64,000 bases of DNA. It comes from an uncultured Croceitalea sp. GTDB taxonomy: Bacteria; Bacteroidota; Bacteroidia; Flavobacteriales; Flavobacteriaceae. The stretch covers positions 18,591 through 82,590 of the forward strand of contig CANMOV010000008.1 of NCBI GenBank assembly GCA_947499565.1, given 5' to 3'. How positions within the stretch are numbered: the first letter of the stretch is position 1; the number at the start of each line of letters is the position of its first letter. Of this stretch, positions 8,477-17,067 are shown in pieces. A program made the translations under genes and the position numbers. The notes beneath the pieces were generated by a model. It worked only from the letters and a program-made list of their open reading frames with translations, was not told the origin of the DNA and searched no databases.

Positions 8477-8933
8477 GGTTTATATCTTTAGTAAAAGTCA
8501 AATCACATCTTGAAGAGACAGGTTTTTCGTTCACAGTTTCAAAACCAAAATTCTTATATAATGCAATTGCAGATGTCATTCTTACAGATGTTTCTAGAAC
8601 CACTTTCTTCGCTTTTTTCCATATGGCAAAATCAATTAGTTGTGTTAATATTTGCTTACCATAACCTTTTCCTCTTTGCGATTTATGAACATACATTTTT
8701 CTAATCTTATAAATACCTTCTCCTATTTCTTTTATTCCGCCAGTACCTAAAAGTCCATTCTCATTTTCTAGAACCAAAAAAGTACCGTTACTGTACAAGT
8801 ACTCTTCTTCGATATCCACTAAATCAGATTCTGAAGTTTCAGTTAAATAATCAAAACCGAATTCAGCCAGACCATCTTTTACCAACCTGATGATGCTTTC
8901 CTTATCATTTCTATTGTAAGTTCTGGTTCTCAT
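8469..8933 (-). CDS. GNAT-family N-acetyltransferase
   Basis: 154 residues. The acetyl-CoA pyrophosphate loop is clear: KMYVHKSQRGKGYGKQIL at about residues 80-97 fits V-x5-R/Q-G-x-G-K. It is followed by VVLETSVRMTSAIALYKNFGFE, the usual C-terminal strand and helix. The substrate is unknown; small-molecule amines are typical. It overlaps the SnoaL-like gene downstream by eight bases, so the two are translated together, and follows the DinB gene after 28 bases. Confidence 0.88.
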   Translation of the reverse strand: MRTRTYNRNDKESIIRLVKDGLAEFGFDYLTETSESDLVDIEEEYLYSNGTFLVLENENGLLGTGGIKEIGEGIYKIRKMYVHKSQRGKGYGKQILTQLIDFAIWKKAKKVVLETSVRMTSAIALYKNFGFETVNEKPVSSRCDLTFTKDINHG

Positions 8934-8961
8934 TTAGATTGTTTAAACCACTTTAGTTTGA

Positions 8962-9432
8962 CTAGTCCCATATTTTAGGACGCTCTATATCAAGAGTTCT
9001 TAAATAACTTAATAATTGTCCTGTGTGGACGGATTCATGATATGCTATTCGATTAAGGTAATCTCCGAGTAATTTACTTTGTCCAACTTCAGTTCTTTCA
9101 ATACTTACGCTTTTCAAGTCAGATTCTTCCAATTCGCTTATCATCTTCAAAAAATCGGTTCTATATTTTTCAGAAAAAATCAGTTCGTTTTTTAAATCAG
9201 AATATTTTAAATCTTTCCAAGGGGATTGATAATTTCCTAAATTCCCACGATTCTGGACTATTTTATGAAACAGATGTTCGCCTTCTAAAACGTGGCGTAT
9301 CATTTCAATAATTGTAAATGCATTTTCGTCAGGTTTCCAGTTCAAATATTCGCTAGGTACTCCACTCCAAAGCTTTATACTTCGTCTTCGGATTTCAGAA
9401 AAATTTAATAAAATGGTTTCGATGGAATTCAT
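8962..9432 (-). CDS. DinB-like four-helix metal-binding protein
   Basis: 156 residues, a DinB_2-type helical bundle. Likely metal ligands are His in EMIRHVLEGEHLFH (about residue 47) and the two His in YHESVHTGQLLSYL (about 133-137), matching the three-histidine pattern of the family. Proteins of this fold include thiol transferases and hydrolases (bacillithiol transferases, maleylpyruvate isomerase); the substrate here is unknown. It is part of the minus-strand enzyme run. A second DinB-like protein at 34960 also follows a SnoaL-like gene. Confidence 0.82.
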   Translation of the reverse strand: MNSIETILLNFSEIRRRSIKLWSGVPSEYLNWKPDENAFTIIEMIRHVLEGEHLFHKIVQNRGNLGNYQSPWKDLKYSDLKNELIFSEKYRTDFLKMISELEESDLKSVSIERTEVGQSKLLGDYLNRIAYHESVHTGQLLSYLRTLDIERPKIWD

Positions 9433-9554
9433 ATTATTTATTGTTATTCTCTGTTATACATGATTAGTGGCACAAAAAGAATTTATTACATAAGCATATT
9501 TTTTGGATATAAACTTGCGGGCAATTACTCTTTCTCTTTTTTAATTCTATGATG

Positions 9555-10010
9555 TTAAACAAAATCATTTTCTTGCTTACCAGAAATTAGGGTTTGATAT
9601 AATTCATGAGCACTTCTTTCAACCCAACATTCTGAAAGTCTTTTTTCTTTAATTGTCCATATAGCGATACCACTAAAAGAAATAAACCTATTGTCAGATT
9701 CGAGTCCAAAAAGCCCATTATTTCTTCCAGAACATACCCATCTAGAAACTACTTTATCTTTTTGCTGATTATAAAAAATATCTACGTTTTCCGTTTTTGC
9801 ATCAAGTAGTTGCTTTTGAAACTCACCTACCCATTTTTTAAATTCTGTTCTACCCTTTATACTTTTTCCCGCAGTCGTAATAGTGTAGTCCTCGGTCATT
9901 AATTCGTCTATGGCACCCAATTCATGCGGACTATGCCAAACTCTTTCGAAGAAATCTATTACTAGCTTTTCTGGAAGTGGTTTTATTGAATTGTTGGAGT
10001 TATTCTTCAT
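9555..10010 (-). CDS. SnoaL-like / NTF2-fold protein (second copy)
   Basis: 151 residues and nearly the same protein as that at 8033-8476: shared blocks include FFERVWHSPHEL, KGRTEFKKWVGEFQKQLL and SFSGIAIWT, and the last ten residues (SGKQENDFV against SGKLENDFV) match. The pair arose by duplication with the GNAT and DinB genes now between them. It follows the aldo/keto reductase gene by 14 bases and is probably co-transcribed with it. Confidence 0.8.
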   Translation of the reverse strand: MKNNSNNSIKPLPEKLVIDFFERVWHSPHELGAIDELMTEDYTITTAGKSIKGRTEFKKWVGEFQKQLLDAKTENVDIFYNQQKDKVVSRWVCSGRNNGLFGLESDNRFISFSGIAIWTIKEKRLSECWVERSAHELYQTLISGKQENDFV

Positions 10011-10024
10011 ATCATTTTTATAGT

Positions 10025-11005
10025 CTAATTATTGATTAATAATTGTTCTTCTTGGCGGTCTGTTGCTAATGCAGGTGCTGGAGTGAAGCCAGAAATCAGT
10101 TTTTTCAATTCATCGGTCATTTTAATATCCATTGAAGCTATGGCAGGTTTTAATTGAGCTACATTACGAGCTCCAACAATTGGAGAGGTAACACTAGAAT
10201 GTGAACTTACCCAAGCAATTGCCAAACTCACAGGGTTATAATTATTTGCTTTTGAATAATCCACAAATCTTTTTGTGGCTTCATCATTGATTTTATCCTC
10301 ATATCTTTTCTGATACATTTCACTGGAATAGAATCTGCTTTTATCATCTGTCTTTGTGAGATATTTGCCAGTAAGCATTCCACCTGCCAAAGGGCTATAA
10401 GGAACTATTCCCATATTTTCTGATTTTGCCATTGGTAAAATTTCAGATTCGCATTGTCGTTTCAATAAATTATACATGGGTTGAATACAAGTAATCGAAT
10501 TATAATTGTACCGTTCAGTAATGGCAACTGCTTTCATAATCTGCCAAGCCGCAAAATTACTAACACCAATGCATCTAATTTTTCCTTGATTAACAAAGTC
10601 ATTAAGTGTAGAAAGACTTTCTTCAAGAGGAGTGTCTTTATCGAAACTATGCATATAATAGATATCAATATAGTCCGTGTTCAGCCGCTTTAGACTCTTT
10701 TCCAGTTCACGTGTTAAATGTTTTTTACTTAACCCCCTATCATCCATACCATTTCCTGTGGGATAATATGCTTTGGTAGTAATTACAACTTCATCACGAT
10801 GTCCATGGATTAGGGCACCTAATATCTTTTCAGATTCTCCGTCAGCATAAACATTTGCACAATCAAAAAAGTTAATTCCCTTATCTCTTGATAGTTTGTA
10901 CAACTCTTTACACATTGCTTCATCAGCACCATCACCAAAAGTCATTGTACCTAGACATAATGAAGAAACTACTAATTCTGAATTACCTAACTTTTTATAT
11001 TCCAT
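10025..11005 (-). CDS. aldo/keto reductase
   Basis: 326 residues forming a single TIM barrel. The start MEYKKLGNSELVVSSLCLGTMTFG is typical of the AKR11-14 group. The catalytic tetrad is visible: Asp and Tyr in FFDCANVYADGESE (about residues 46-60), Lys in VVITTKAYYP and His in YYMHSFDKDTPLEE. The NADPH-binding end is ...VGARNVAQLKPAI. It should reduce aldehydes or ketones with NADPH in the cytoplasm. It is preceded at four bases by the ATP-grasp-like gene, so both are in one operon. Confidence 0.92.
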   Translation of the reverse strand: MEYKKLGNSELVVSSLCLGTMTFGDGADEAMCKELYKLSRDKGINFFDCANVYADGESEKILGALIHGHRDEVVITTKAYYPTGNGMDDRGLSKKHLTRELEKSLKRLNTDYIDIYYMHSFDKDTPLEESLSTLNDFVNQGKIRCIGVSNFAAWQIMKAVAITERYNYNSITCIQPMYNLLKRQCESEILPMAKSENMGIVPYSPLAGGMLTGKYLTKTDDKSRFYSSEMYQKRYEDKINDEATKRFVDYSKANNYNPVSLAIAWVSSHSSVTSPIVGARNVAQLKPAIASMDIKMTDELKKLISGFTPAPALATDRQEEQLLINN

Positions 11006-11009
11006 CTCT

Positions 11010-11843
11010 TTATTTTTTGTTGTTTATGACTGTCTTGATTGAAGTTTTTAATGCGGCCATAAACTTTTGTTTTTTTGATTCTTGTAAAGCTTCAATCGAT
11101 AAAAAGGGATTCAAATCCTCAAGTTCGACTAATAGTAGTTTCCCACTTTCAAGTCGACACGCATCAACTCGCTGTATTCCATAATTAATATCATTCCAAA
11201 GAATGAATTTGTTGGCGAACACTAAATCATCTTTGGTAGGCGTGTACTCTTCTAAATCCCATCTTTTGTTTTTGTTTGGAGCATACAGGGCATATTGAAA
11301 TTCATGGTCAATAAAATAGAAGGATACTTCGTAAACAAAATCTATGAATGGCTGAATAACATAATCTTGAATACTTTCACTAATTAATTCTTTATATGAT
11401 AAAGACTTCATACCTATTGAATCAGCACCATTCTTGAGTTTAAGGAGATATTTCTTTGTTGATGGTAATAATCTTAAATCTTCAAAGGACTCTACAGTTG
11501 GTATTACAGGATATTGTAAAGCTGTTAAATCCAGCAAATGTTGTTTTCCTAACATATCACCTTTACCAATCATTTCGTTATACGTCGTGATAGTATTTGA
11601 ATTTGTTCGAGCTACAAAATTTTCAAAATATGTTTTATAATACATAACAGAACCTGTGTTTCTAAACATTACCAAATCGACTAACGCCTCATAGTTTTTA
11701 GAATCTATAGGGTGGCAAATAATAAGTTCGAAATCATTTTTTAATTGTGAAATGATGTATAAATCTTCCTTATAATATTCTCTTCCTTTTGCTGGATAAT
11801 AAAAATCTGTTAAGTATAATATTGAAGGTTTTTGATTGCTCAT
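11010..11843 (-). CDS. ATP-grasp-like protein, function unknown
   Basis: 277 residues. The layout fits an ATP-grasp ligase: an N-terminal alpha/beta part (ILYLTDFYYPAKGREYY...), a central part with a Lys-containing strand and glycine-containing loop (KYLLKLKNGADSIGMKSL, about 130-148), the adenine-contacting YVIQPFIDF, and a C-terminal RVDACRLESG...LVELEDLNPFLSIE, where the Glu/Asn pair resembles the Mg-binding end of the family. Glycine-rich loop and ligands are not perfectly canonical, so the call is by fold pattern. Such enzymes join a carboxylate to an amine or thiol. It sits directly before the aldo/keto reductase. Confidence 0.6.
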   Translation of the reverse strand: MSNQKPSILYLTDFYYPAKGREYYKEDLYIISQLKNDFELIICHPIDSKNYEALVDLVMFRNTGSVMYYKTYFENFVARTNSNTITTYNEMIGKGDMLGKQHLLDLTALQYPVIPTVESFEDLRLLPSTKKYLLKLKNGADSIGMKSLSYKELISESIQDYVIQPFIDFVYEVSFYFIDHEFQYALYAPNKNKRWDLEEYTPTKDDLVFANKFILWNDINYGIQRVDACRLESGKLLLVELEDLNPFLSIEALQESKKQKFMAALKTSIKTVINNKK

Positions 11844-11877
11844 TTACATTAAAAGCTTGTTGTTTGCTCTACTAGGT

Positions 11878-12516
11878 TTATTTTGCTTTATCTAATTTTC
11901 GCTTATTGAATCTATTTACTTTATCACGGTTGCCACAATCTTCCATAACACACCATTTTCTACTTGAATTCTTACTAGTGTCATAGAAAAGCCATTGACA
12001 CGCAGAACATTTTTTTATCCTTTTTGTCTTAAATTGAGTCAATGTTTCAATAGTAGAATTGTAGATTTTACAAATTAAGTGTTCATAGGCTGAAAGTTCT
12101 TGGCTGGGAGATATTTGAATTTGATTGTCCTTAATTTGAAGTTCTTGCCAACTGGATTTCTGTTTTGCAATTTCGTTGATGAATGAAATATCCTTTTTAC
12201 TAGGATTTTTCGATTCTGCAATTGCCGAAAAGATTTTGTAGATTACTTCCCTAAACTCCCTAAGAACACTCCAATTTGCTTCACTTTCCTCATCTTTTTG
12301 GAGCAGTTCTTTATGCAAAAAACCTATCTGAGATTTATTTAACGTTTCAGTTATTTCGCACCAAGAAATCAGATTTTCTATTGAATCTAACCACTCGTGG
12401 GGATTGGTTTTATTTCTAAAACTTATAGTGTTCGAGAAATCTAAACACAACGAACCTCCAATTAACTTATAGGTCCCATTATATGTACCTGGGTTCAACA
12501 ATGAAATTTTAACCAT
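11878..12516 (-). CDS. CGNR zinc-finger regulator (ABATE domain)
   Basis: 212 residues. The N-terminal 150 residues match the ABATE domain (GGSLCLDFSNTISFRNKTNP). The C terminus is a CGNR zinc finger: CSACQWLFYDTSKNSSRKWC followed by CGNRDKVNRF, giving four cysteines and the family's namesake motif. These are putative stress-related transcriptional regulators. It is 34 bases upstream of the ATP-grasp-like gene on the same strand and may control this run of small enzymes. Confidence 0.9.
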   Translation of the reverse strand: MVKISLLNPGTYNGTYKLIGGSLCLDFSNTISFRNKTNPHEWLDSIENLISWCEITETLNKSQIGFLHKELLQKDEESEANWSVLREFREVIYKIFSAIAESKNPSKKDISFINEIAKQKSSWQELQIKDNQIQISPSQELSAYEHLICKIYNSTIETLTQFKTKRIKKCSACQWLFYDTSKNSSRKWCVMEDCGNRDKVNRFNKRKLDKAK

Positions 12517-12547
12517 TTAAATTGTTTTAGATAGTTAAATATACAAA

Positions 12548-13255
12548 TTATTTCTTAATTGCCTTGATACACATAAAGGCGGGAAACTCATTTAATTCTT
12601 TGTAATGCTTCGGGTCTAATTCCTCAAACTCCTTTACAGGCATAGGTTCAACTAACTTGTCAATATAAAATTCGTTTTCTGTAAATGGTAAGATGCAATT
12701 ATTAAGAGAGCGTCTATAGCTGTTCATTTCAATAGGCTTTCCAAAACCTGACCAAATGCATTTTACGGGTTCGGTTTTAAAATATTCCGTTGAATTGTAA
12801 TAATTATATTCAAAAAAAGGATGTTCTATTGAGACAATTAATCTTCCTTTTGATTTGAGCACACGATTGAATTCTCTTATGGTTAAATTCCAATCTTCTA
12901 AGTAATGCATTGCAAGAGCACAAAGAACATAATCAAAGGATTCATCTTTTATCAATGTCAAAGGTTCGGCCAAATCGTGTACAAAAAATTCTCCTTGATT
13001 TCTATTTCTAGTTTTTGCAAGTTTTATCATTTCTGGACTTAAATCAAAACCTGATACTGTTGCTCCTTTTGAAAGTAAAATTTCCGCATATTTTCCAGGT
13101 CCACAAGCAGCATCTAGAATGGACTTCTCTTTAACATCATCAAACAAGGCTAATGTATTGGGTCTATCGTAGTAAGCGTTATGCGGTTTATGGTCTATCA
13201 GGCGGTTATAATTTTTAGCCAATTCGTCATAGGCTTTCTTAATTTTTTCTTTCAT
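12548..13255 (-). CDS. class I SAM-dependent methyltransferase
   Basis: 235 residues. Motif I is SILDAACGPGKYAEIL (about 44-59), followed by the acidic loop VSGFDLSPEMI, then DYVLCALAMHYLEDWNLTIREFNRVLKSKGRLIVS as motifs II-III. The fold is that of the Methyltransf_11/25 group, which methylates small molecules; the substrate is not evident. It starts four bases after the membrane protein gene at 13260 and is likely co-transcribed with it. Confidence 0.88.
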   Translation of the reverse strand: MKEKIKKAYDELAKNYNRLIDHKPHNAYYDRPNTLALFDDVKEKSILDAACGPGKYAEILLSKGATVSGFDLSPEMIKLAKTRNRNQGEFFVHDLAEPLTLIKDESFDYVLCALAMHYLEDWNLTIREFNRVLKSKGRLIVSIEHPFFEYNYYNSTEYFKTEPVKCIWSGFGKPIEMNSYRRSLNNCILPFTENEFYIDKLVEPMPVKEFEELDPKHYKELNEFPAFMCIKAIKK

Positions 13256-13259
13256 AAGT

Positions 13260-13895
13260 CTAGTTATTGGATTTAACTAATAATATTCCTGAACAAAGAA
13301 TCCAACCAGCAATACTAAAAATGAAAATTCTAAAACCCACTAGACTTGTGAATACAAAATTTGTTAAAGCTCCTAAAATGGCTACGATTAAAATTATAAT
13401 ACCAAAAAAACCTATCCATTTAGGCAGCTTTTTCGATACAATTACACATGCAGAATAAAGAGCAATTCCCAAACAAAATGATACAATCAGCACATAAGCT
13501 AAAGCTTTATTAATTGCAAAACCATAGTTAATGATTGGTCTTAATGTATCTATGCTTCCCGTAAGATTTTCTGAATATTGGTTTAAGAAATAGGGCAAAA
13601 CCAAACCATTGAATAATGCCGCAAGCATTCCGGCGAAAAGTCCAAAAGACATAATTATAAATGCCAAAGTAGATAATCGCCAATGACCAGAAAGTCTTTG
13701 AGATAAACCATAAAAACCAAATAATATAAATGGTAAGCAAAAAATGGCAAGTGCATGTGTTATTCGTAATGGATTGGCTATTTTAATAATATGTCCAAGA
13801 TTACCTCCTGATGGGTGCAGTAGCATGGTCGTGATTGCTAAAAAAGAAGCTATTGCTAAAGAAAATCCGGCACTTTGATAAAATTTTGTTTCCAA
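13260..13895 (-). CDS. six-helix inner-membrane protein, unknown
   Basis: 211 residues with about six hydrophobic segments (near 8-25, 45-65, 73-97, 130-152, 160-183, 187-205). The N terminus METKFYQSAGFSLAIASFLAI has no cleavable signal. A single charged motif YGLSQRLSGHWRLS sits between helices 2 and 3. I do not recognise a transport or enzyme signature; several small DUF families share this layout. It precedes the methyltransferase gene by four bases. Confidence 0.55.
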   Translation of the reverse strand: METKFYQSAGFSLAIASFLAITTMLLHPSGGNLGHIIKIANPLRITHALAIFCLPFILFGFYGLSQRLSGHWRLSTLAFIIMSFGLFAGMLAALFNGLVLPYFLNQYSENLTGSIDTLRPIINYGFAINKALAYVLIVSFCLGIALYSACVIVSKKLPKWIGFFGIIILIVAILGALTNFVFTSLVGFRIFIFSIAGWILCSGILLVKSNN

Positions 13896-13974
13896 TGTTT
13901 GAGCTATTTATCTAGAGAGACAAATATCATAGAAGATAGTTGATTGAATACTTGATTGAAATCAAGAAATACAG

Positions 13975-14541
13975 TTAATTTTTAGATAACCTTTTCCGAA
14001 CTCTGCTTAATGTTTCAGGAGTTATTTTAAGGTAAGATGCGATGATTTTTTGCGGGAATTCTTGTAGAAGCTGTGGTTTGTTCTTCAGTATAAAATCATA
14101 TTTGTCATCTGGCGTACTATTATTATCAAAGAAGTCAATACGAGATGTAGATTCCTCCAATATTCTACCCATTGTTAAGAATGATTGTGATTTTGAAATG
14201 AGTTTATGAACAGAATCAATAGTTAGTTCATGTACAACACTCTTTTTATAGGCTTGTATTGCATATTCTGAAGGTTTTCGGGTAGAAAAACTCTTATGAT
14301 TTATTACCCAATCATTTGTAGTATATAAATCAATAACGACCTTATCTAGTTCTGGATTAATGCCGTATTCATAAAAACTTCCAGAAACAACAAACCATAG
14401 AGATGAACAGACTTCTCCCACCTTTAATAGGTTATCTCCCTTTTTTAGCTCATAGGATTGAAGTTCATTCTTTAGAAGAAGCAACTCTTCATCATTGAAT
14501 TTTCCAATCTTATTTATTATTTCCAAAAATGACTTCTCCAA
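13975..14541 (-). CDS. Crp/Fnr-family transcriptional regulator
   Basis: 188 residues. The cyclic-nucleotide-binding-like domain covers about 10-125 (ELKKGDNLLKVGEVCSSLWFVVSGSF). The C-terminal part is the short helix-turn-helix of flavobacterial members (FPQKIIASYLKITPETLSRVRKRL). Effector-contacting Arg and cysteine clusters are absent, so neither cAMP nor Fe-S sensing is supported. It is the first gene of the minus-strand run and is divergent from the ankyrin gene. Confidence 0.88.
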   Translation of the reverse strand: MEKSFLEIINKIGKFNDEELLLLKNELQSYELKKGDNLLKVGEVCSSLWFVVSGSFYEYGINPELDKVVIDLYTTNDWVINHKSFSTRKPSEYAIQAYKKSVVHELTIDSVHKLISKSQSFLTMGRILEESTSRIDFFDNNSTPDDKYDFILKNKPQLLQEFPQKIIASYLKITPETLSRVRKRLSKN

Positions 14542-14857
14542 ATAGATACTATTTTAATCCAGCTGCGCTAAATGTAAGTTATTAGAATTAGATGCTACTT
14601 TATATTATCAAGAAGACTTTTCAAAGAAGTTATTTATTGAATATCCATAGATGTACTCATTTCAATTCTATTTCTTGATTGTAATCAACTTTTCTTAACT
14701 CAATATTTTTTTTCTTTATTCCAACTACGAATCGATATGACTAGCAATAAAATTCCCCTAGATTTTCGAGTTAATTGTCTAGTGCCTGGGACTTTTAGAG
14801 TTTGTAGATATTAATAGAAATGTAATAAATTCTGTTTTGTGTCACTAACCAATTATA
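14542..14857. other. divergent intergenic region
   Basis: 316 bases between the divergent Crp/Fnr and ankyrin genes. It should hold both promoters. A CACTAAC at 14843-14849 resembles the -10 half of the 29-nt element found elsewhere, but the -35 half at the right distance is only weakly matching. No other structure was recognised. Confidence 0.35.
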
Positions 14858-14878
14858 ATGAATAATAAATTTATAATT

Positions 14879-15379
14879 ATGAACAGAAAAACATTTATTA
14901 AAAACGCGGCAAGTGGTATTGTTTTAGCTAGTCTTGCCCCCAATCTTTCTTTTGCTCAAGAGCTTCAGGAACCAGAACCAATTGACATAAAATTGGTTAA
15001 AGAATTTGTAGTGGCAGGTCATAAAAATTTACCACTTGTCAAGGAAATGTTGAACGAACACCCAAACTTAATATACTCTAGTTATGACTGGGGAAGTTCT
15101 GATTATGAAGAAGCTATTGAAGGAGCTGCTCATTTAGGCAATAAAGAAATAGCCAATTATTTAATATCAAAAGGGGCAAGAGTCAACTTATTTACACTTA
15201 CTATGCTTGGTAAAACAGATATCGTAAAATCTACTTTAGAAGCTTATCCGGAATTAATATTCGCTAAAGGGCCTCATGGTTTTACCTTATTACACCATGC
15301 TAACATGGGTGAGGCAAAAGAGTTGGCTTACTATCTTAAAGACAAAGGTTTAAAAAAGACTCATATTAAAATTAAATAA
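14879..15379 (+). CDS. secreted ankyrin-repeat protein
   Basis: The protein of about 166 residues starting MNRKTFIKNAASGIVLASLAP has a signal peptide ending NLSFAQ with an early Arg-Lys and a 'RKTFIKNA' block like Tat-dependent signals. ATG at 14858 would add seven residues and is less likely. The mature part holds three ankyrin-type units: HKNLPLVKEMLNEHPNLI, GAAHLGNKEIANYLISKGARVNLF and LGKTDIVKSTLEAYPELI. Ankyrin repeats bind other proteins; the partner is unknown. The last 57 bases of the gene are repeated, with changes, at 15911-15968. Confidence 0.75.
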   Translation: MNRKTFIKNAASGIVLASLAPNLSFAQELQEPEPIDIKLVKEFVVAGHKNLPLVKEMLNEHPNLIYSSYDWGSSDYEEAIEGAAHLGNKEIANYLISKGARVNLFTLTMLGKTDIVKSTLEAYPELIFAKGPHGFTLLHHANMGEAKELAYYLKDKGLKKTHIKIK

Positions 15380-15499
15380 ACAAAAGGGTGAAACTCTAAG
15401 CAAAAATTCTAAACCCACTGGTAAAAGACGAATATTAATCAAAATATAAATTTACTAATCTCATGCGCTCAATTAGCGCAACTAATTGCAATTTCACAA

Positions 15500-15895
15500 A
15501 TGAGTAATTTTGAAAAAAATAAAATAAGAATCATGAGTTTTGTTTCTGCTCTATTGATTTATGGAGTATTCATTGGTGTTAATTTTGATCCCAATGTTAC
15601 CGAAGCACAAACAAAGGTTCTTCGAAATCCCCCTTTTGAAATTTCTGTCAGAACATTTTTTATAACACTCAATGCAGTCTTATTTTTTCCGATATTTTTT
15701 GTAGCAAAACATTTTGTAAAAATAGCATCTTATGCCTTGGAACAAGGAAAAAGTATCAGAGCAATTTCTTTGATAATATTTCTTTTTTCAATTGGAAAAA
15801 ATAATCCTTTGGATATTCGAAAGTCAAAAAATATAGTTTCATACAGTTTGATATATTTTATTGGTATTCTTTGTGCATGGATTATTATAGCGTAA
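15500..15895 (+). CDS. small membrane protein, unknown
   Basis: 131 residues with hydrophobic segments near 11-27, 50-70, 82-97 and 112-130. A soluble loop with ...FDPNVTEAQTKVLRNPPFEIS lies between the first two. No family is recognised. It sits alone between the ankyrin gene and a repeated copy of that gene's 3' end, so it appears to have been inserted, or left behind, by recombination. Confidence 0.5.
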   Translation: MSNFEKNKIRIMSFVSALLIYGVFIGVNFDPNVTEAQTKVLRNPPFEISVRTFFITLNAVLFFPIFFVAKHFVKIASYALEQGKSIRAISLIIFLFSIGKNNPLDIRKSKNIVSYSLIYFIGILCAWIIIA

Positions 15896-15898
15896 ATC

Positions 15899-15968
15899 AT
15901 GGGTAATATATTGGCTTGTTATCTTAAAGACAAAGGTTTAAAAAAAGGCTCATATTAAAATTAAATAA
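15899..15968 (+). pseudogene. duplicated 3' end of the ankyrin gene
   Basis: From TTGGCTTGTTATCTTAAAGA to ATTAAATAAG this stretch matches the end of the ankyrin gene (15323-15379), including the TATCTTAAAGACAAAGGTTT core that encodes YLKDKGLKK. One extra A shifts the frame near the end. Even the upstream CATGGGT is shared. It is a broken tail copy, not a gene. Confidence 0.8.
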
Positions 15969-16088
15969 GCGCCAAGGGTAAATCTTCAAAAAATCTTTCC
16001 GAGTAAATGATGTTGAGATCTTTAAAATTTTGAGCACAACAATTACAGAGATAAGCCAAAAGAATTCTTCCAAAAGTTTATTGATAAT

Positions 16089-16117
16089 GTGATTTTTTAT
16101 AGGTTTTGAACACTAAT
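16089..16117 (+). promoter_or_regulatory. 29-nt ECF-type promoter element
   Basis: GTGATTTTTT, 11 bases, then ACACTAAT; full match to the shared element. It ends 34 bases before the start of the hydrolase lipoprotein gene at 16152. Confidence 0.7.
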
Positions 16118-16151
16118 TAATAATTGAAAGGTGTTAAATGAGTAATAGAAA

Positions 16152-17048
16152 ATGAAAAGAATCTCGCTGTTATTTCTAATTATCGGAATTGTTTATGGGT
16201 GTAAATCTGTTAAGGAACCCATAGAACTTAAGAAAGTAAATGCTAGAGGTTGGTATACAACCAATGGCACTGTAGCCGAATTTGACCCGAAAAACAAACA
16301 TGTGGAAATATGGGTTCCAAAAAAAAACAAAAATGCTCCTATTGTCATATATGCTCATGGTGGAGCTGGTTTTCGGGAAGATGACCAGGCACGAATAGAA
16401 ATGTTAAGGAAGAACGGGTTTGCAACGATATCTTTTGATTCTTATGCAATGAATGGATTGGATTGGAATTTTGTCACGCGTCGAGTAACAAACAGCGGCA
16501 AGCAGAATTTAATCTGGGGCGTTTACAAGGGTGCAATTACGTATGTGCTTGAAAGTGATAAATGGGATACTCAAAATATATTCCTTTACGGAGCATCTAA
16601 TGGTGGTAGAACAGTATTATATGCTGGAAGCCAGTTTACCCATAGTAAAATTAAGGGAATAATTTCAGAAGCTCCTGCGGCAACTGGTTATACCCTTGAG
16701 GATGTTTCAATTCCGACTATTGTTTTGTATGGTGAAAAAGATAATTGGGCTGGAAAATCGGAAACAGACTATGTCTGGACAAGAACATATTCTAATTCAC
16801 CAATATCGATAAAAGACTGGATAGATGCTCAACAAACAAAGAACAATCCAATTAAACTCATTCTGTATAAAGATGCTGGACATTTATTATTTGAAGGGCC
16901 ACTTAAAAAAGTTACTGTTAAAAGAGGGGATAAAATTGCATTTTCAGCCTATCAAGGGGCTAGTGAAGAGGCTCTTATAAAATACAAAGAAGACCTAGTA
17001 TCATTTATTAAGCATAATCAAGAAATCAAAAAACCCATCGAAGAATAA
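16152..17048 (+). CDS. alpha/beta hydrolase lipoprotein
   Basis: 298 residues. Signal sequence with lipobox GIVYGC, so Cys17 is the likely lipid anchor. The fold is a dienelactone-hydrolase-like alpha/beta hydrolase: oxyanion region YAHGGAGFREDD, nucleophile Ser in YGASNGGRTVL (about 158), acid in LYGEKDNWAG and His in KDAGHLLFEG. It probably cleaves an ester at the periplasmic face of a membrane. Its own ECF-type promoter element precedes it; a second hydrolase follows after 19 bases. Confidence 0.82.
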   Translation: MKRISLLFLIIGIVYGCKSVKEPIELKKVNARGWYTTNGTVAEFDPKNKHVEIWVPKKNKNAPIVIYAHGGAGFREDDQARIEMLRKNGFATISFDSYAMNGLDWNFVTRRVTNSGKQNLIWGVYKGAITYVLESDKWDTQNIFLYGASNGGRTVLYAGSQFTHSKIKGIISEAPAATGYTLEDVSIPTIVLYGEKDNWAGKSETDYVWTRTYSNSPISIKDWIDAQQTKNNPIKLILYKDAGHLLFEGPLKKVTVKRGDKIAFSAYQGASEEALIKYKEDLVSFIKHNQEIKKPIEE

Positions 17049-17067
17049 TGAAGCAGCTTTTTAAATA

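Noticed and set aside
14821-14849. Possible further copy of the 29-nt element before the ankyrin gene (CACTAAC).
   Set aside because: The -10 half is near but the -35 half (TGTAATAAAT) does not match, so it was not counted.
16020-16110. A short coding-like stretch (DKPKEFFQKFIDNV) before the hydrolase lipoprotein.
   Set aside because: Only about 15 codons, no recognised parent gene; could be chance.
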